DNA of 64,000 nt, from NCBI GenBank assembly GCA_963575645.1, contig OY754467.1:24759001-24823000 (forward strand), in the 5' to 3' direction. The translations under genes were made by a program, and so were the position numbers. Below, piece after piece: positions 32,641-43,200 of the stretch. The notes below the pieces were generated by a model that had not been told where the DNA came from, ran no database searches, and saw only the letters and a program-made list of their open reading frames with translations. This DNA is from Xanthostigma xanthostigma. Its lineage: Eukaryota > Arthropoda > Insecta > Raphidioptera > Raphidiidae. Every line of letters starts with the position of its first letter. Positions within the stretch are counted from its first letter, which is position 1.

Positions 32641-33330
32641 CATTACCTTGATCATCAACTTTTAATCGTTTCAGAAATTTTATTTTTAGTCAATTGCTTC
32701 TTTCACTCTCTTCTCCAATTCTTTATTTGCCATAAACGACGTTCCTAGGGAATTTACTCGTCGTCTACCTTTATACCTTTCTAAATTTGTAAATATCAAT
32801 GCAGTTTTGTTTTTTTTTCTTGAATCTTGATTTTTTTGTCAGTTTTGTTTTGTCTAGCTCTTCCTCAGAACCTTCTAATCGTTTTCTTTTTTTGTCTCTG
32901 ATTCCATTTCTGCTTTATCTTTTTTTGCTTTATTGTCATTTCATTCCCATTAACATTGATTTCATCATGTTTAAAGAATGCCACATAACCTGCCTTTCTC
33001 TGCTCTCCCAATTATCATTAATGACCTCTTGCTCTTTATTTTTCTCTTCTAGCACAGAAATTTTTCTAGTTTTTCATTCACTCGTAAACTTAGGTTATCT
33101 ATTTTTTTTATTCTACTCTCTTGTTCGCTCTCAATATCTACTCCACGCTGTTATTACTTTTTTATATTATTATTGTATAAAACACTCTGTTTATCTTTTT
33201 AATAATTTGTCTGATTATCCTATAATGTTATTTGATATCACTGTCTTTTACCATCGTATTATAAAAACGATCTTTTCTCTCCTTTATTTTTTATGTTATA
33301 TCACTAGTTCATGACAGCTAGCTAATGCTT
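32640..33330 (-). pseudogene. LINE 5' UTR and ORF1-like remnant at the centre
   Basis: Related to 26690-27660 and 36421-37380 (shared CATGACAG...AGTGATATAACATA and GACAGTGATATCAAATAACA). It begins near 33330, which looks like the start of one LINE unit, and reads into endonuclease unit c. It has many stops. The + strand 171-codon frame here is antisense and hydrophobic by composition. Confidence 0.5.
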
Positions 33331-33470
33331 TTAGTAGTTTTATTCTTAACGGTGGAGGATTTATACGTGTCAGCATATATGACTATATTATATATGTGAC
33401 ACATTGCAGATTGCACTTTTATCATTATATTGTAATCTGAGAATATCCGGTGATAAGAAAACGGAAACAA
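33331..33470. other. Asymmetric centre of the giant inverted repeat
   Basis: About 140 bp with no inverted partner, between the LINE 5' end on the left and the abruptly starting endonuclease unit d on the right. It contains ATATATGACTATATTATATA. It is the likely junction where the mirror arrangement arose. Confidence 0.5.
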
Positions 33471-34460
33471 AAGGTCGAAATGGAGTAGGATTCATGGTAA
33501 AACCAAAATTTAACAAATAAAATTGATGAATTTAAAGGAATAACAGACAGAATAGCGACGTTAAAGATAAAAATAAATGAAAAAAATAATGCATCATTTA
33601 TACAAGTGTACGCTCCAACATCATCATATACTGAGGAAAAAATAGACCAATTCTATGAAACACTAAGTGAGGAACTGAATGATCAAAACTCTATACAAAA
33701 AATAGTTATGGGTGATTTTAACGGACAAGTAGGATGAGATGAGGCAGTTATGGGAAATTTTCATTATGGTAAAAGAAACTTTGGAGGAATAAAATTAATT
33801 GACTTCGCTGTGTCCTATCAGATGATAATAGGAAACACACTTTTTAAAAAAAAAAGCATCAAAGAAATGGACTTGGCTAGTACCAAATAGAATAACAAAA
33901 ATCAAATAGATTATTTCCTAGTTAACAAAAAAAAAAACAAAAAAAAATGTATTGGATGTATAGGTAATCAATTTAAATTTAACTCAGACCGCAGATTGTT
34001 GAGAGCGACACTATTAATTGATTCGAATAAATTGTACAGAAATGATAAATTCAATAAAAACTTTAACTCATTGAACAAAGAAATAGCAGATAATTATGAA
34101 TAAAAACTTAAAAAATATATAAAAGAAAATGATTGTAAAGAAAAAGCAGAAGTGTTAGAATTATACAATCAAATCGAGTTTTGTATTCACAAAGCAGTAC
34201 AAGAAACCGGAACAACAAAACAAAATAAAAATTATACAAAATTGTCGAAAAAAACATTGGAACTAATAGACAAAAAGATAATTATTAAAACTTCATAAGG
34301 ATGATTATTCCCTCAACAAGGTTGAATACGCAGAATGATGTAAGGTAAAGAAATCAGAAGTGATCAACGTAAAAATAATTAAAAAAACTGGTAGAAGATA
34401 TTGTGACATAAAATAATGCTGTTAAAAAGGCCGAAAGGGAACGAATTCAAGGCAGGACAT
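33471..34460 (+). pseudogene. LINE endonuclease unit d, right arm
   Basis: Sense strand: FIQVYAPTSSYTEEKIDQFY, KIVMGDFNGQVG (33690-33735), then after a frameshift NFHYGKRNFGGIKL, QIDYFLVN and the linker NKNYTKLSKKTLELIDKKI. It starts abruptly in the middle of the endonuclease (GRNGVGFMVKP equivalent). Pairs with unit c, then homology switches to unit a at about 34460. Confidence 0.75.
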
Positions 34461-34639
34461 GAAAACCGTTGTTAATAACAAATACTAATAACCAAAAAAA
34501 AAAAAAAAGTTAAAGATATGAAATTTTGGCGGAGGCTACCTATTTCTATAGAAATCTTGACTAAAAAATAAAATTTCTGAAAAAAGATTAAAAGTTGACG
34601 AATGGGGCATTGATGATGACAATCGACTGAACTCAATGG

Positions 34640-35985
34640 ATATAAAAAAAAACACAAAAAAAAAATAGGTAAATCCCTGACCCGGCTGGTCATCGTGGGG
34701 ATAAATGACCAAACCCTCCTCGAAGCAGTGCGAAACTAAAATTGAAGGAAAATAATAAAAACAAAATAAATCCAACAAAATATAACGAAAATAGCTCAAA
34801 CGTGAAAAAAACTAATAAATATGACGGGAACAAAAATAAAAATGTCAACAGGATAAGAAAAAAGTTAAGAATATGCATATTAAATGTTAGAATACTATTA
34901 GATAATGATAGATTAATTGAACTAGAAAACGCATTAAAACAAGTTAAGTGGGATATATTAGGACTAGCAGACGTGAGAAGAAACTGGGAACACTTGAGTG
35001 AAAAAAGAAACGGCTTAATATCTTCCATTTTGGAAAAACAAAGGGTCGAAATGGAGTAGGATTCATGGTAAAACCGACATTTAACAAATAAAATTGATTA
35101 ATTTAAAGGAATAACAGACAGAATAGCGACGTTAAAGATAAAAATAAACGAAAAAAATACTGCATCATTTATACAAGTATACACTCCAACACCATCATAT
35201 ACTGAGGAAGAAATAGACCAATTCTATGAAACACTAAGTGAGGAACTGAATGATCAAAACTCTATACAAAAAAAATAGTTATGGGTGATTTTAACGGACA
35301 AGTAGGAAAGCGAGAAGGATGAGAAGAGGCAGTTATGGGAAATTTTCATTATGGTGAAAGAAACTTTGGAGGAATAAAATTAATTGGCTTCGCTGTGTCG
35401 CATCAGATGATAATAGGAAACACACTTTAAAAAAACAGGCATCAATGAAATGGACTTGGCTAGTACCAAATGGAATAACAAAAATCAAATAGATTATATT
35501 TTCCTAGTTAACAAAAAAAACAAAAAAATGTATTGGATGTATAGGTAATCAATTTGAATTTAAATAGAAGGAGAAAAAAAACAGAAGTGTAAGAATTATA
35601 TAACCAAATCGAGTTTTGCATTCACAAAGCAGTAGAAGAAACCGGAATAACAAAGCAAAATAAAAATTATACAAAATTGTCGGAAGAAACACTGAAACTA
35701 ATAGACAAAAGAGAATTATTAAAACCTCATAAGGACGATTGTTCCCTCAACAAGGTTGAATACGCAGAATTATGTAAGGTAATGATAAAAGAAATCAGAA
35801 GTGATCAACGTAAAAATAATAAAAAAAAACTGGTAGAAGATATTGTGACACAAAATACTGCTGTTAAAAAGGCCGAAAGGGAACGAATTCAAGGCAGGAT
35901 ATGGATACCGTTGTTAATAACAAATACTAATAACAAAAAAAAGAAAAAGAGACGAAATTTTGGCGGAGGCTGCCAATTTCTATAG
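34640..35985 (+). pseudogene. LINE endonuclease unit e, right arm
   Basis: Mirror of unit a. LRICILNVRILLDNDRLIEL at 34866-34925, DILGLADVRRNWEHLSEKRN, then frameshifts, GDFNGQVG and the linker SEETLKLIDKRELLKPHK (35677-35740) and KKAERERIQGRIW. One residue (K for R) distinguishes the first part from the left arm over about 318 bp, so the arms are more than 99% identical here. Confidence 0.75.
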
Positions 35986-36280
35986 AAATCTGTACAAAAG
36001 CAAAGATCAAACTAAAAAAAGACTTGTTTAGCGATAAAACAGAGGATATACAATTAATACTGAAGCATGAAACAGGACTAACTATAAAAAACTTAAAGAA
36101 AGAGAAATGCCCCGGTAGTGATAAAATTAAGAATGAATAAATAAAACATGGAATCGAAACACTAGTACCACTCTTGCCAAGACTATTTAATGAAATACTA
36201 GTACAAGGAAAAATTCCAAAACAATGGCTGACGTTGGAAAATATAGAACGTGTTATTTTACAGTCCTGTCAATTGTCAAA
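35985..36280 (+). pseudogene. Partial LINE reverse transcriptase, right arm
   Basis: KAKIKLKKDLFSDKTEDIQL, LKKEKCPGSDKI-KNE, stop, IKHGIETLVPLLPRLFNEIL, VQGKIPKQW. Only the N-terminal RT segment is present, with no palm motif and no YxDD. A TAATAATAATAAAG run at about 36300 and a new LINE 5' region at 36421 follow, so units are arranged head to tail. Confidence 0.7.
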
Positions 36281-36420
36281 TAAAGTGGTTACAAGCTTGG
36301 TAATAATAATAAAGTGTAATATTCACGAAAGTTAGTAAGTTTTTATAAAGTACTAAATAAAATTCATGCCGAAAATTTAAAATATTATTAAATTTACAAA
36401 AAAAGAAAAAATTACTAAAA

Positions 36421-37380
36421 GTGTCAGCTAACTGTCATAAACTAGTGATATAACATAAAAATAAAAGAGAGAAAAGATCGTTTTTTATAATACGATTGTA
36501 AAAGACAGTGATATCAAATAACATTATAGGTTAATCAGAAAAATTATTAAAAAGGGCATATAGAAAGTGATACGTAATAATAATATACAAAGTAATAACA
36601 ACATGGAGCAGGTATTGGAAGCAATCAAGAGAGTAGAACCAAAAATAGATGACCTAAGTTTATAAGTGAATGAAAAAGAATAAAAATTACAAACAGAAAA
36701 TTTCTGCATTAGAAGAGAAAAATAAAGAGCAAGAAGTCATTAAAGGCAATTGGGAGAGGGAAAAAAGGAGGAAAAAAACATAAGAATACATGGAGTGGAA
36801 AGTTACGAAAAAGAGAAAACTATTTTCAACTCGAAAAACACTGTCTATGAGATAATCAATAACCATCTGAGGGTGCACTGTAAAATTGAGGAAATAGATT
36901 ACGTACGCAGACTAGCAAAATCAAAGTAAATCAAATAGAGCAATTCTGGTTGGACTAAATACATGGCGTAAAAATTGCAAATATTGCAGAGCGAGAGAAA
37001 CCTTAACGATACAAATATATAACAGAAGATCTTCAGAAAAAAGTTTTGGAGACTAGGAAAAAAACTACTATCAATTCTTTAAGAGCAAAGAAAGGCAGGT
37101 CACGCGGGAAAGAAATGATAATAAAGCGAAAAAGATGGAATGACAAAAAAATCAAGATTCAAGAAAAACAAAAAAAAACCTGCATTGATATTTACAAATT
37201 TAGAAAGGTGTATAGGTAGACGACGAGATTATTCCCTAGGAACATTGTTTATGGCAAATAAAGAAGTTGGAGAAGAGAATGGAAGAAACAATTGACTAAA
37301 AATAAAATTTCTGAAATGATTAAAAGTTGATGACCGAGGCAATGATGAGGACAATGGACTGAACTCAATGGATATAAAAA
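36421..37380 (+). pseudogene. LINE 5' UTR and ORF1-like remnant, right arm
   Basis: ORF1-like peptides: MEQVLEAIKRVEPKIDDLS (from 36603) and RIHGVESYEKEKTIFNSKN...EEIDYVRRLAKSK (36784-36929). Lys/Glu-rich remnants continue to 37370 with stops and frameshifts. The start region equals 33330-33240 on the other strand. It ends where an E element is inserted. Confidence 0.6.
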
Positions 37381-37382
37381 AA

Positions 37383-38805
37383 TATTGTCTGAAGACACAA
37401 GTAATTCAAGAATTACAAGGCGCGAAATTCTATAAAATATACCCCGGCGTTATGTTTGAAAATTGTAGTATATTTTTAACGACACTTTGAGCTTAATAAT
37501 AGATATAATTTAATTAACTTATTCTACGAAAAAAATTACAGTTGAAAATATTGAAACACAGAAAGGAAAAAATCATTTTAATAATTTATTAATAATTAGT
37601 CACAGTCAACTTTTTTATAATTATTACCCTAAATTATTAAAATAATTATATTTCCATTTTGGTACATTTCAATAAAAACTTTCTTTTTATTATTATTTTA
37701 TTTTTCTTGTAATAACATATATCTCTGATGCGCATGCGCCGATTTTTCCCGAAATAAAATATAAAAATTTCTTGTAAAACAGATAGAATAATAAGCCGCT
37801 AAAAAAATTTTACCATTGTTATATAAAAAACGTTATAGCACATAATATCTCTTGCGCATGCGCCGATTTTCCCCAAAAATAAATTACAAAACTTTCTTGT
37901 AAGACAGATAGAATAATCAACCTTATGAAATGTAAAGCATTATTATATAAGAAACAACGTCATAGCCCATATCTCTTTTGCGCATGCGCCGATTTTCCCC
38001 AAAAAATTTACAAAACTTTCATGTAAAAATAGATAAAATAATAAGTCTTTTTAAAAACTATATTATTATTATATAAAACAACATTATAAAAGATATACTC
38101 TTTTACGCATGCGCCGATGCTCCCAAAAAACAATAGGCCACTTCATATTTGCGTATCAAACATCCTCCCAAAATTTGGTTTCAATCCGCTCATCCGTGGT
38201 GTCGGAATGGTAAGAAATGTCAAAAATGACGTTTGCGTCTGTCAAAGTATTATGTTCTAATAATTAGTTATTCATATTGTTAACTCAGAAGGCGTTGCAT
38301 TTCACAAATATTTGAAATGCCATCCGTTTTTGAACAAATGCAATCGTTTTAATTTAAGACAGAACAAACGTAATCTTTATATTACCATATTAAACCGTGC
38401 AACAGAGAGAGATAACCGAAAGATGTTTGCCATCGATTATATCAAATTGAATTTATTTCTAAATAAATTTGTATAAAAAACCTGTTTTGGCAAATTCTGT
38501 TGTACGAAATTTATGTAAAATTTTCTCCTCTTTCGTTTAAGACAGGTTTCGAACCGATCTGATTTAAATTGAGTGAGTTATAAGCAAAAAACTTCGTTTT
38601 TTCTTTATTGCTCCCCTCTGGGGTCAAAATTCAAAAATCGGGCGACGTTAGGATTTAAGTTACCCGGAGACGAATCGAACAAAAAAAAGTTTTTTAAAAT
38701 CGGTTAAGGCGTTTGGGCTGTACGCTGGATACAAAAAGCGTGACTCACAGATTCACAGACAAAGCGAGTACATATAAGGCGCTTTAGCTTACGCTAATCG
38801 CGCCT
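37383..38805 (-). mobile_element. Complete E element (1,423 bp) inserted in the right arm
   Basis: Absent from the left arm, where ATATAAAAAAACACAAAAAC reads through (complement of 26670-26692). The inserted DNA starts TATTGTCTGAAGACACAA and ends with the hairpin AGGCGC...GCGCCT, flanked by A runs (up to AAAAA could be duplicated). From left to right it holds a 3' block, about four 120-bp minisatellite units (37.7-38.13 kb), the AATTTGGTTTCAATCCG block and the terminal third. It has no coding capacity. Confidence 0.85.
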
Positions 38806-38820
38806 AAAAACACAAAAACA

Positions 38821-39030
38821 AAAAAAATAGGTAAATCCCCAGCCCGGCTGGTCACCATGGGGATGAATGAGCAAACCTCCTTCGAAACTAAAATTGAGGA
38901 AAAATAATAAAGAGAAAATAAATTCAACAAATAACAAAAATAGCTCAAACTTGAAAAAAACTAATAAATATGACGGGGACAAAAAACTGAAAATGTCAGC
39001 AAGACAAAAATGTTAAGAATTTGCACATTA
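38821..39030 (+). pseudogene. LINE endonuclease N-terminal stub, right arm
   Basis: Counterpart of 26460-26690. It encodes a broken start of the endonuclease (NMTGTK, then KNLHI-like) before the SINE. Confidence 0.45.
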
Positions 39031-39039
39031 TGATGAGAT

Positions 39040-39180
39040 TAAAAACAAATACACTTTTAAGAGACTCTCTCGCAATACGATTCGTGGTCGAGCGGTTAAA
39101 GGCGCTGCGCTGCAACTAAGACCGCAACGAACCGAGTTCGGATCCACAGCTCGCCGATATATTAAATTAAATTAATTAAA
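39040..39180 (+). mobile_element. tRNA-headed SINE, extra copy in right arm
   Basis: CGTGGTCGAGCGGTTAAAGG, then GAGTTCGGATCC, then a TTAAATTAATTAAAT tail. With about 140 bp of LINE start it is a tandem duplicate (unit about 285 bp) of the next SINE. The left arm has only one. Confidence 0.6.
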
Positions 39181-39324
39181 TGATTTTATTAAATAAATTA
39201 AATTCAACAAAATAAACAAAAATAGCTCAAACGTGAAAAACAAATAAATATTACGGGGATAAAAAAAAACTAAAAAATGCCAGCGAGACAAACATGTTAA
39301 GAATGTGCACATTATGATGAGATT

Positions 39325-39485
39325 AAAAACAAATGCACTTTTAAGAGGCTCTCCCGCAATACGATTCGTGGTCGAGCGGTTAAAGGCGCTGCACTACAAC
39401 TGAGAACCACAACGAACTGAGTTCGGATCCTCAGCTCGCTGCTATATTAAATTAATTAATTAAATTATGATTTTATTAAATAAAT
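39325..39485 (+). mobile_element. tRNA-headed SINE, right arm
   Basis: Near-identical inverted partner of 26262-26460, with box A and box B as described there. Confidence 0.6.
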
Positions 39486-39540
39486 TAAATTGACTAGATT
39501 TACCAAGCATATGTTCCCTCCATTCTCTCTCTTTCTCTCT

Positions 39541-39579
<39 letters not shown>

Positions 39580-40024
39580 GATCCCTCGCTCTTTTCAGAT
39601 AACAACCGCTGTCAACAATAAAAAGCATCAGTCGATTGAATCACCACCACCGGTGAACACCGTGCTTCCTGCTTCATTTGAGTCCAAAAAAATTGATGTA
39701 CTTTAAATTTCGAAAGGGGTGGAATTGTTAGGGGTTGCTGCCACCCCCTACTTGAATACCATCGTTGAAATCGTCTCAGATTCCCGATTAATTTGAGTCC
39801 AAACTTGATATGTCTAACCTTAAAATTCGGGAAATTATACACAAATCTATAAAAGTGGAGGGGGTAAAAATAGCTGTTTTCAAGCTATTTTTCAAGTGGC
39901 CCAGAAACCCCCTTCTATACCTACTAACATTCATCTCGGTAAACTAAGATGAATGTGTGTACTCATGTTCCTCCCTTCCCCATTCGTTCTTTTACACCCG
40001 GGTGAAACCGGGCGGGACTGCTAG

Positions 40025-40813
40025 TTACAAATAAATGCATTACAAATCAGATAAACCAAACATTATAACATACCTCAATGCAAGCTGATATGGTAAATTG
40101 TACAGATTATTGTAGTATACGCCATGATCATTTAAAATTATGAATTTCAACATAACTTTTTTAATTTAAAAATATCGTAAAACAGTTTTTTAGATAAAAT
40201 TGTTCTGTCCAATGTGAACATAAATATTGTACTATATTATGTATAAGAGAGACTTTCTATGTACAGACTACATTTTGTTTACAGGTTACAAATTGTTAAA
40301 TTTTGTCAATTATATTGCCATAAATGCTGTTTAACTCTTCTATGTCCGTTCTCTTATTGATAGTTTTTGATTTTTTTTTTTTTTTTTTTGATGTAACACA
40401 TTTCTAAGAAAAGTCTTTTTTGTAAATTCGTTTCCTTATGTAATATTTTTGGTTCCTTGAAGTTAAAATTGTGATCATTAGAGATGGAGTGATGAACCAA
40501 TGCTGAATGATTTATTGTCACATGGTTTTCCTGAAGACTTCTTTACATCATTTTTGTGCTGATAAACACGATTTTTTATATATTGTGAGGTTTGTCCAAC
40601 ATAAATGGCATTACAATAACTACATTCTAAACTATAGACCAGATTTGATTCTAACATTTTTGAGTGTTTAAATTTTGTTTTTGAGAAGAAATCATCTGCC
40701 ACTCGGTTACAATTTTTTAATATTTTGTTTAAATACTTTATTTAATTTTTCAGACAGTTCTGTGATGTATGGAATTGAAAAATATCCTTCTGTTATAGTG
40801 TTGTTATTATATG
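40025..40813 (-). pseudogene. Penelope-like element: GIY-YIG endonuclease
   Basis: Minus-strand reading from 40813: ITEGYFSIPYITELSEKLNK is the conserved linker of Penelope-like elements. Then, after a one-base frameshift, RVADDFFSKTKFKHSKML and NLVYSLECSYCNAIYVGQTS-QYIKNRVYQHKND. That is a GIY-YIG domain (VY...YVGQT, with the CxxC typical of the family). A second frameshift precedes SNDHNFNFKEPKIL. RT is missing. Its 3' non-coding part runs to 40025 and then resumes at 25324 beyond the Helitron. Confidence 0.85.
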
Positions 40814-41525
40814 TAATGCCATTTATGTTGGACAAACCTCACAATATTTAAAAAGTTGTGTTTATCAGCACAAAAATGATGTAAAGAAGTCTTCAGGAAA
40901 ATCATGTGACATTAATAATTATTCAGCATTCAAAATTGTGACCATTAGAGATGGAGATCTCTAATGATCACAATTTTAACTTTAAGGAACCAAAAATATT
41001 ACATAAAAAAACGAATTTACAAAAAAGACTTTTCTTAGAAAAGTGTTACAAAAAAAAAAAAAAAAAATCAAAAACTATCAATAAGAGAACGGACATAGAA
41101 GGATTAGACAGCATTTATGGCAATATAATTGACAAAATTTAACAATTTGTAACCTGTAAACAAAATGTAGTCTGTATATAGAAAGTATTTCTTATATTTA
41201 AGATAGTACAAATTTATGTTCACATTGGATAGAACAATTTTATCTAAAAAACTGTTTTACGATATTTTTAAATTAAAAAAATTTTGTTTAAATTCATAAT
41301 TTTAAATGATCATGTATACTACAATAATCTGTACAATTCAACTTGCATTGAGGTATGTTATAATGTTTAGTTTATCTGATTTGTATTGCATTTATTTGTA
41401 ATTTAGAAATCATAATAATATTAATGTAAATGAATACTATACATGTTCATAAGCGATACTTTGGTAAAGCTTATTTCTATTGTTCCTCAACCAAATAAAT
41501 TTCCTTCAAGATAATATTATAATAT
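40814..41525 (+). pseudogene. Second Penelope-like fragment, inverted
   Basis: Inverted copy facing the first, with axis near 40720-40810. It begins within the GIY-YIG region (ATTTATGTTGGACAAACCTC, i.e. IYVGQT). An internal deletion or junction lies near 40920-40955. The open frame to 41142 gives ISNDHNFNFKEPKILH, LQKRLFLEKCY and INKRTDIEGLDSIYGNIIDK. The 3' non-coding end runs to about 41525. It lacks the 41-nt hammerhead-like segment present at 25236-25274, and shows the empty site of the Helitron at about 41403. Confidence 0.8.
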
Positions 41526-42960
41526 ATAAGTAAAATTTTCATACGGGTTAGTTCGTGATACCAAATTAATAAGATTTGGCTACAGTTTGCTACAATTGTT
41601 AAGAACGTTCAACGCTATAATAGAAAAATGTATTTTCAAACGCTGTCACCATCGGGATATGTATCCGAATCTTTATACTTTCGCGGCGGAATGAATTATC
41701 CTTAGTCAACAGAGGCATATCAAAACATCAATCTTTTTCATATTTAAAGCATATTTGTAAATGATTTTTACACCATGGTAGAGCTAATTTTGTTTAGGTC
41801 ACGCTAGACATGAACCTTCACAATAATGAGAGTGAACCATACGTGAAATCAATACCTTTCATTAATCAGTCACAAAATATGAATAATTAGCAACCCTTCC
41901 TGATTTTTTATTGTCTTATTAAAAACCGCAGGACATTTTTTTGTGAGATTTTCTCGAATGTTGCTGGTACATGCACTCTCAGGTATCAGAAACTTTATAT
42001 AAACTACACATTCTACCACTGTCCTGCCCATAGGACAGTATAAATTTTGATAAAATATTCAGGTCAGTTTTAAAATTTTGTCTCTACAAAAGTACATATA
42101 TTATCATAATCAATAAGATAGTTCACAATATTATTAGGATAAAATTATTCTTTCAAATCAAAACTAAAATTAATAGTACAGTCTGCATTATTGTACTTAC
42201 TTTTATTGTAATAACAACCCATTGTACAATTTTTTTTAAAGTAGATATATATAAATATATTTTGGAAAAAACAAATAAATAAATTCAACATATTGAAAAA
42301 ATATATAGATAATATTTTAGTGTCGACCGTGTTAGAAAATGGTTTTGAATTGGTTCTTTTTAAGCATACATGTACATTGTACCTAGATCTTATACGCGTA
42401 GGAAGGATGTACATTGTACAATTCCTTGTATTGCAAACAATACGTCATAAGAGTATTGTATGACAACACACTGTAATATCGTCAAAGGTATTTTGTTTAT
42501 GTGCAAAGATATAAAACACTTTTAAGATTATAGTTGCTCTCGTTTACTTTGGACACTGACATTTATGGAAGATTCCATGTAATTCTTTTTTATACTCTGC
42601 GCACATAAAAAAAATTCTGAGTGGATTCAACGCTGGTTTTATTGCATGTTTTTCATAGGACTGCTAAGTCTTTTGAAAAAAATATTTCAATGTTAACATT
42701 GTTTCTTTTTTTAATTGCCTTTTTATTTCCGTAAATTTTTATTGAAGCCACATTTAGAGGAAACCGGCTCTAAAATTAAAGAATGAATAATTTAACATAT
42801 TTTATCATATCATATTTTTTATTAATTAGATGAATTGGCCACAGTTTGACGCTATCTCGAGAATTAACTGAAACACATGCGCTTGATTTAAAGTTTTTTT
42901 AATTATCAGCAAACGTTTTGCAAAGTTAAAACAATTATTAGTTATTAGGGCGATTCGGTT
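41526..42960. other. No gene recognised
   Basis: AT-rich. The 89-codon minus-strand frame (42414-42145) has no motif I recognise. No matching repeats seen. Confidence 0.5.
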
Positions 42961-43047
42961 GCAGGATCAATAAAAAATTCACTGCAGACATACCTGATGT
43001 CCACGGATGGTTTGGAATTTCTGTAGACACATATACCTAGTAGTCCG

Positions 43048-43200
43048 CTTCACAAGTTCAAAAACGTGTTAAAGCTTGAAAAAGCTCGAACAAAAGTGAC
43101 CGATCGCTTATTGGATTCGGAATGACGTCTAGAAAAATGTATTACAATATTTTATTAGCACATAAGAAATTGTAAAAGTTATAAACAAATTAAGATGCAA
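43048..43200. repeat. Repeat with inverted partners at 44.63 and 46.02 kb
   Basis: 43048-43145 matches the complement of 46022-46115 (GACGTCTAGAAAAATGTATT; AAAAACGTGTTAAAGCTTG). 43141-43200 matches the complement of 44628-44690 (ACATAAGAAATT...AAAGTTATAAACAAATTAAG). Both suggest ends of one inverted-repeat element of about 3.1 kb, or several copies of one end. Confidence 0.55.

Larger units (their letters stand above)
25848..39925. mobile_element. 14,078-bp inverted-repeat element, AACATT target duplication
   Basis: Both ends read AGTAGGTATAGAAGGGGG inward and are flanked by AACATT (25842-25847 and 39926-39931). The related Helitron at 4676-5032 has a single AACATT. Terminal arms are near-identical for at least 400 bp, and inverted homology continues through SINE and LINE fragments for several kilobases. 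A 6-bp duplication, AG termini, long terminal repeats and 14-kb size fit Polinton/Maverick ends. No Polinton gene is visible, however, so the superfamily is only a hypothesis. Confidence 0.85.
25325..40024 (+). mobile_element. 14.7-kb Helitron with a giant nested insertion
   Basis: Starts TCTATACTAATATATAAAGC after A (25324). Ends CCCGGGTGAAACCGGG, CGGGACTG and CTAG (40021-40024) before T. The flanks join to GATTTCTAAA|TTACAAATAA, exactly the uninterrupted sequence of the inverted Penelope copy at 41390-41412. It is therefore a clean insertion between A and T. Helitron-specific sequence is only about 616 bp (25325-25847 and 39932-40024). There is no Rep/helicase gene, so it is non-autonomous. 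The short relative at 4676-5032 lacks both the tRNA-containing stretch and the 14-kb inner element. Confidence 0.9.

Noticed and set aside
32361..33314. Plus-strand hydrophobic open frames (Phe/Leu/Ser-rich, membrane-like)
   Set aside because: These are the antisense of A-rich LINE ORF1/endonuclease sequence. T-rich antisense strands give Phe- and Leu-rich peptides that imitate membrane proteins.
28079..35985. An intact LINE with an active endonuclease and RT
   Set aside because: All units are split by frameshifts and stops. The RT portion ends before any catalytic motif.
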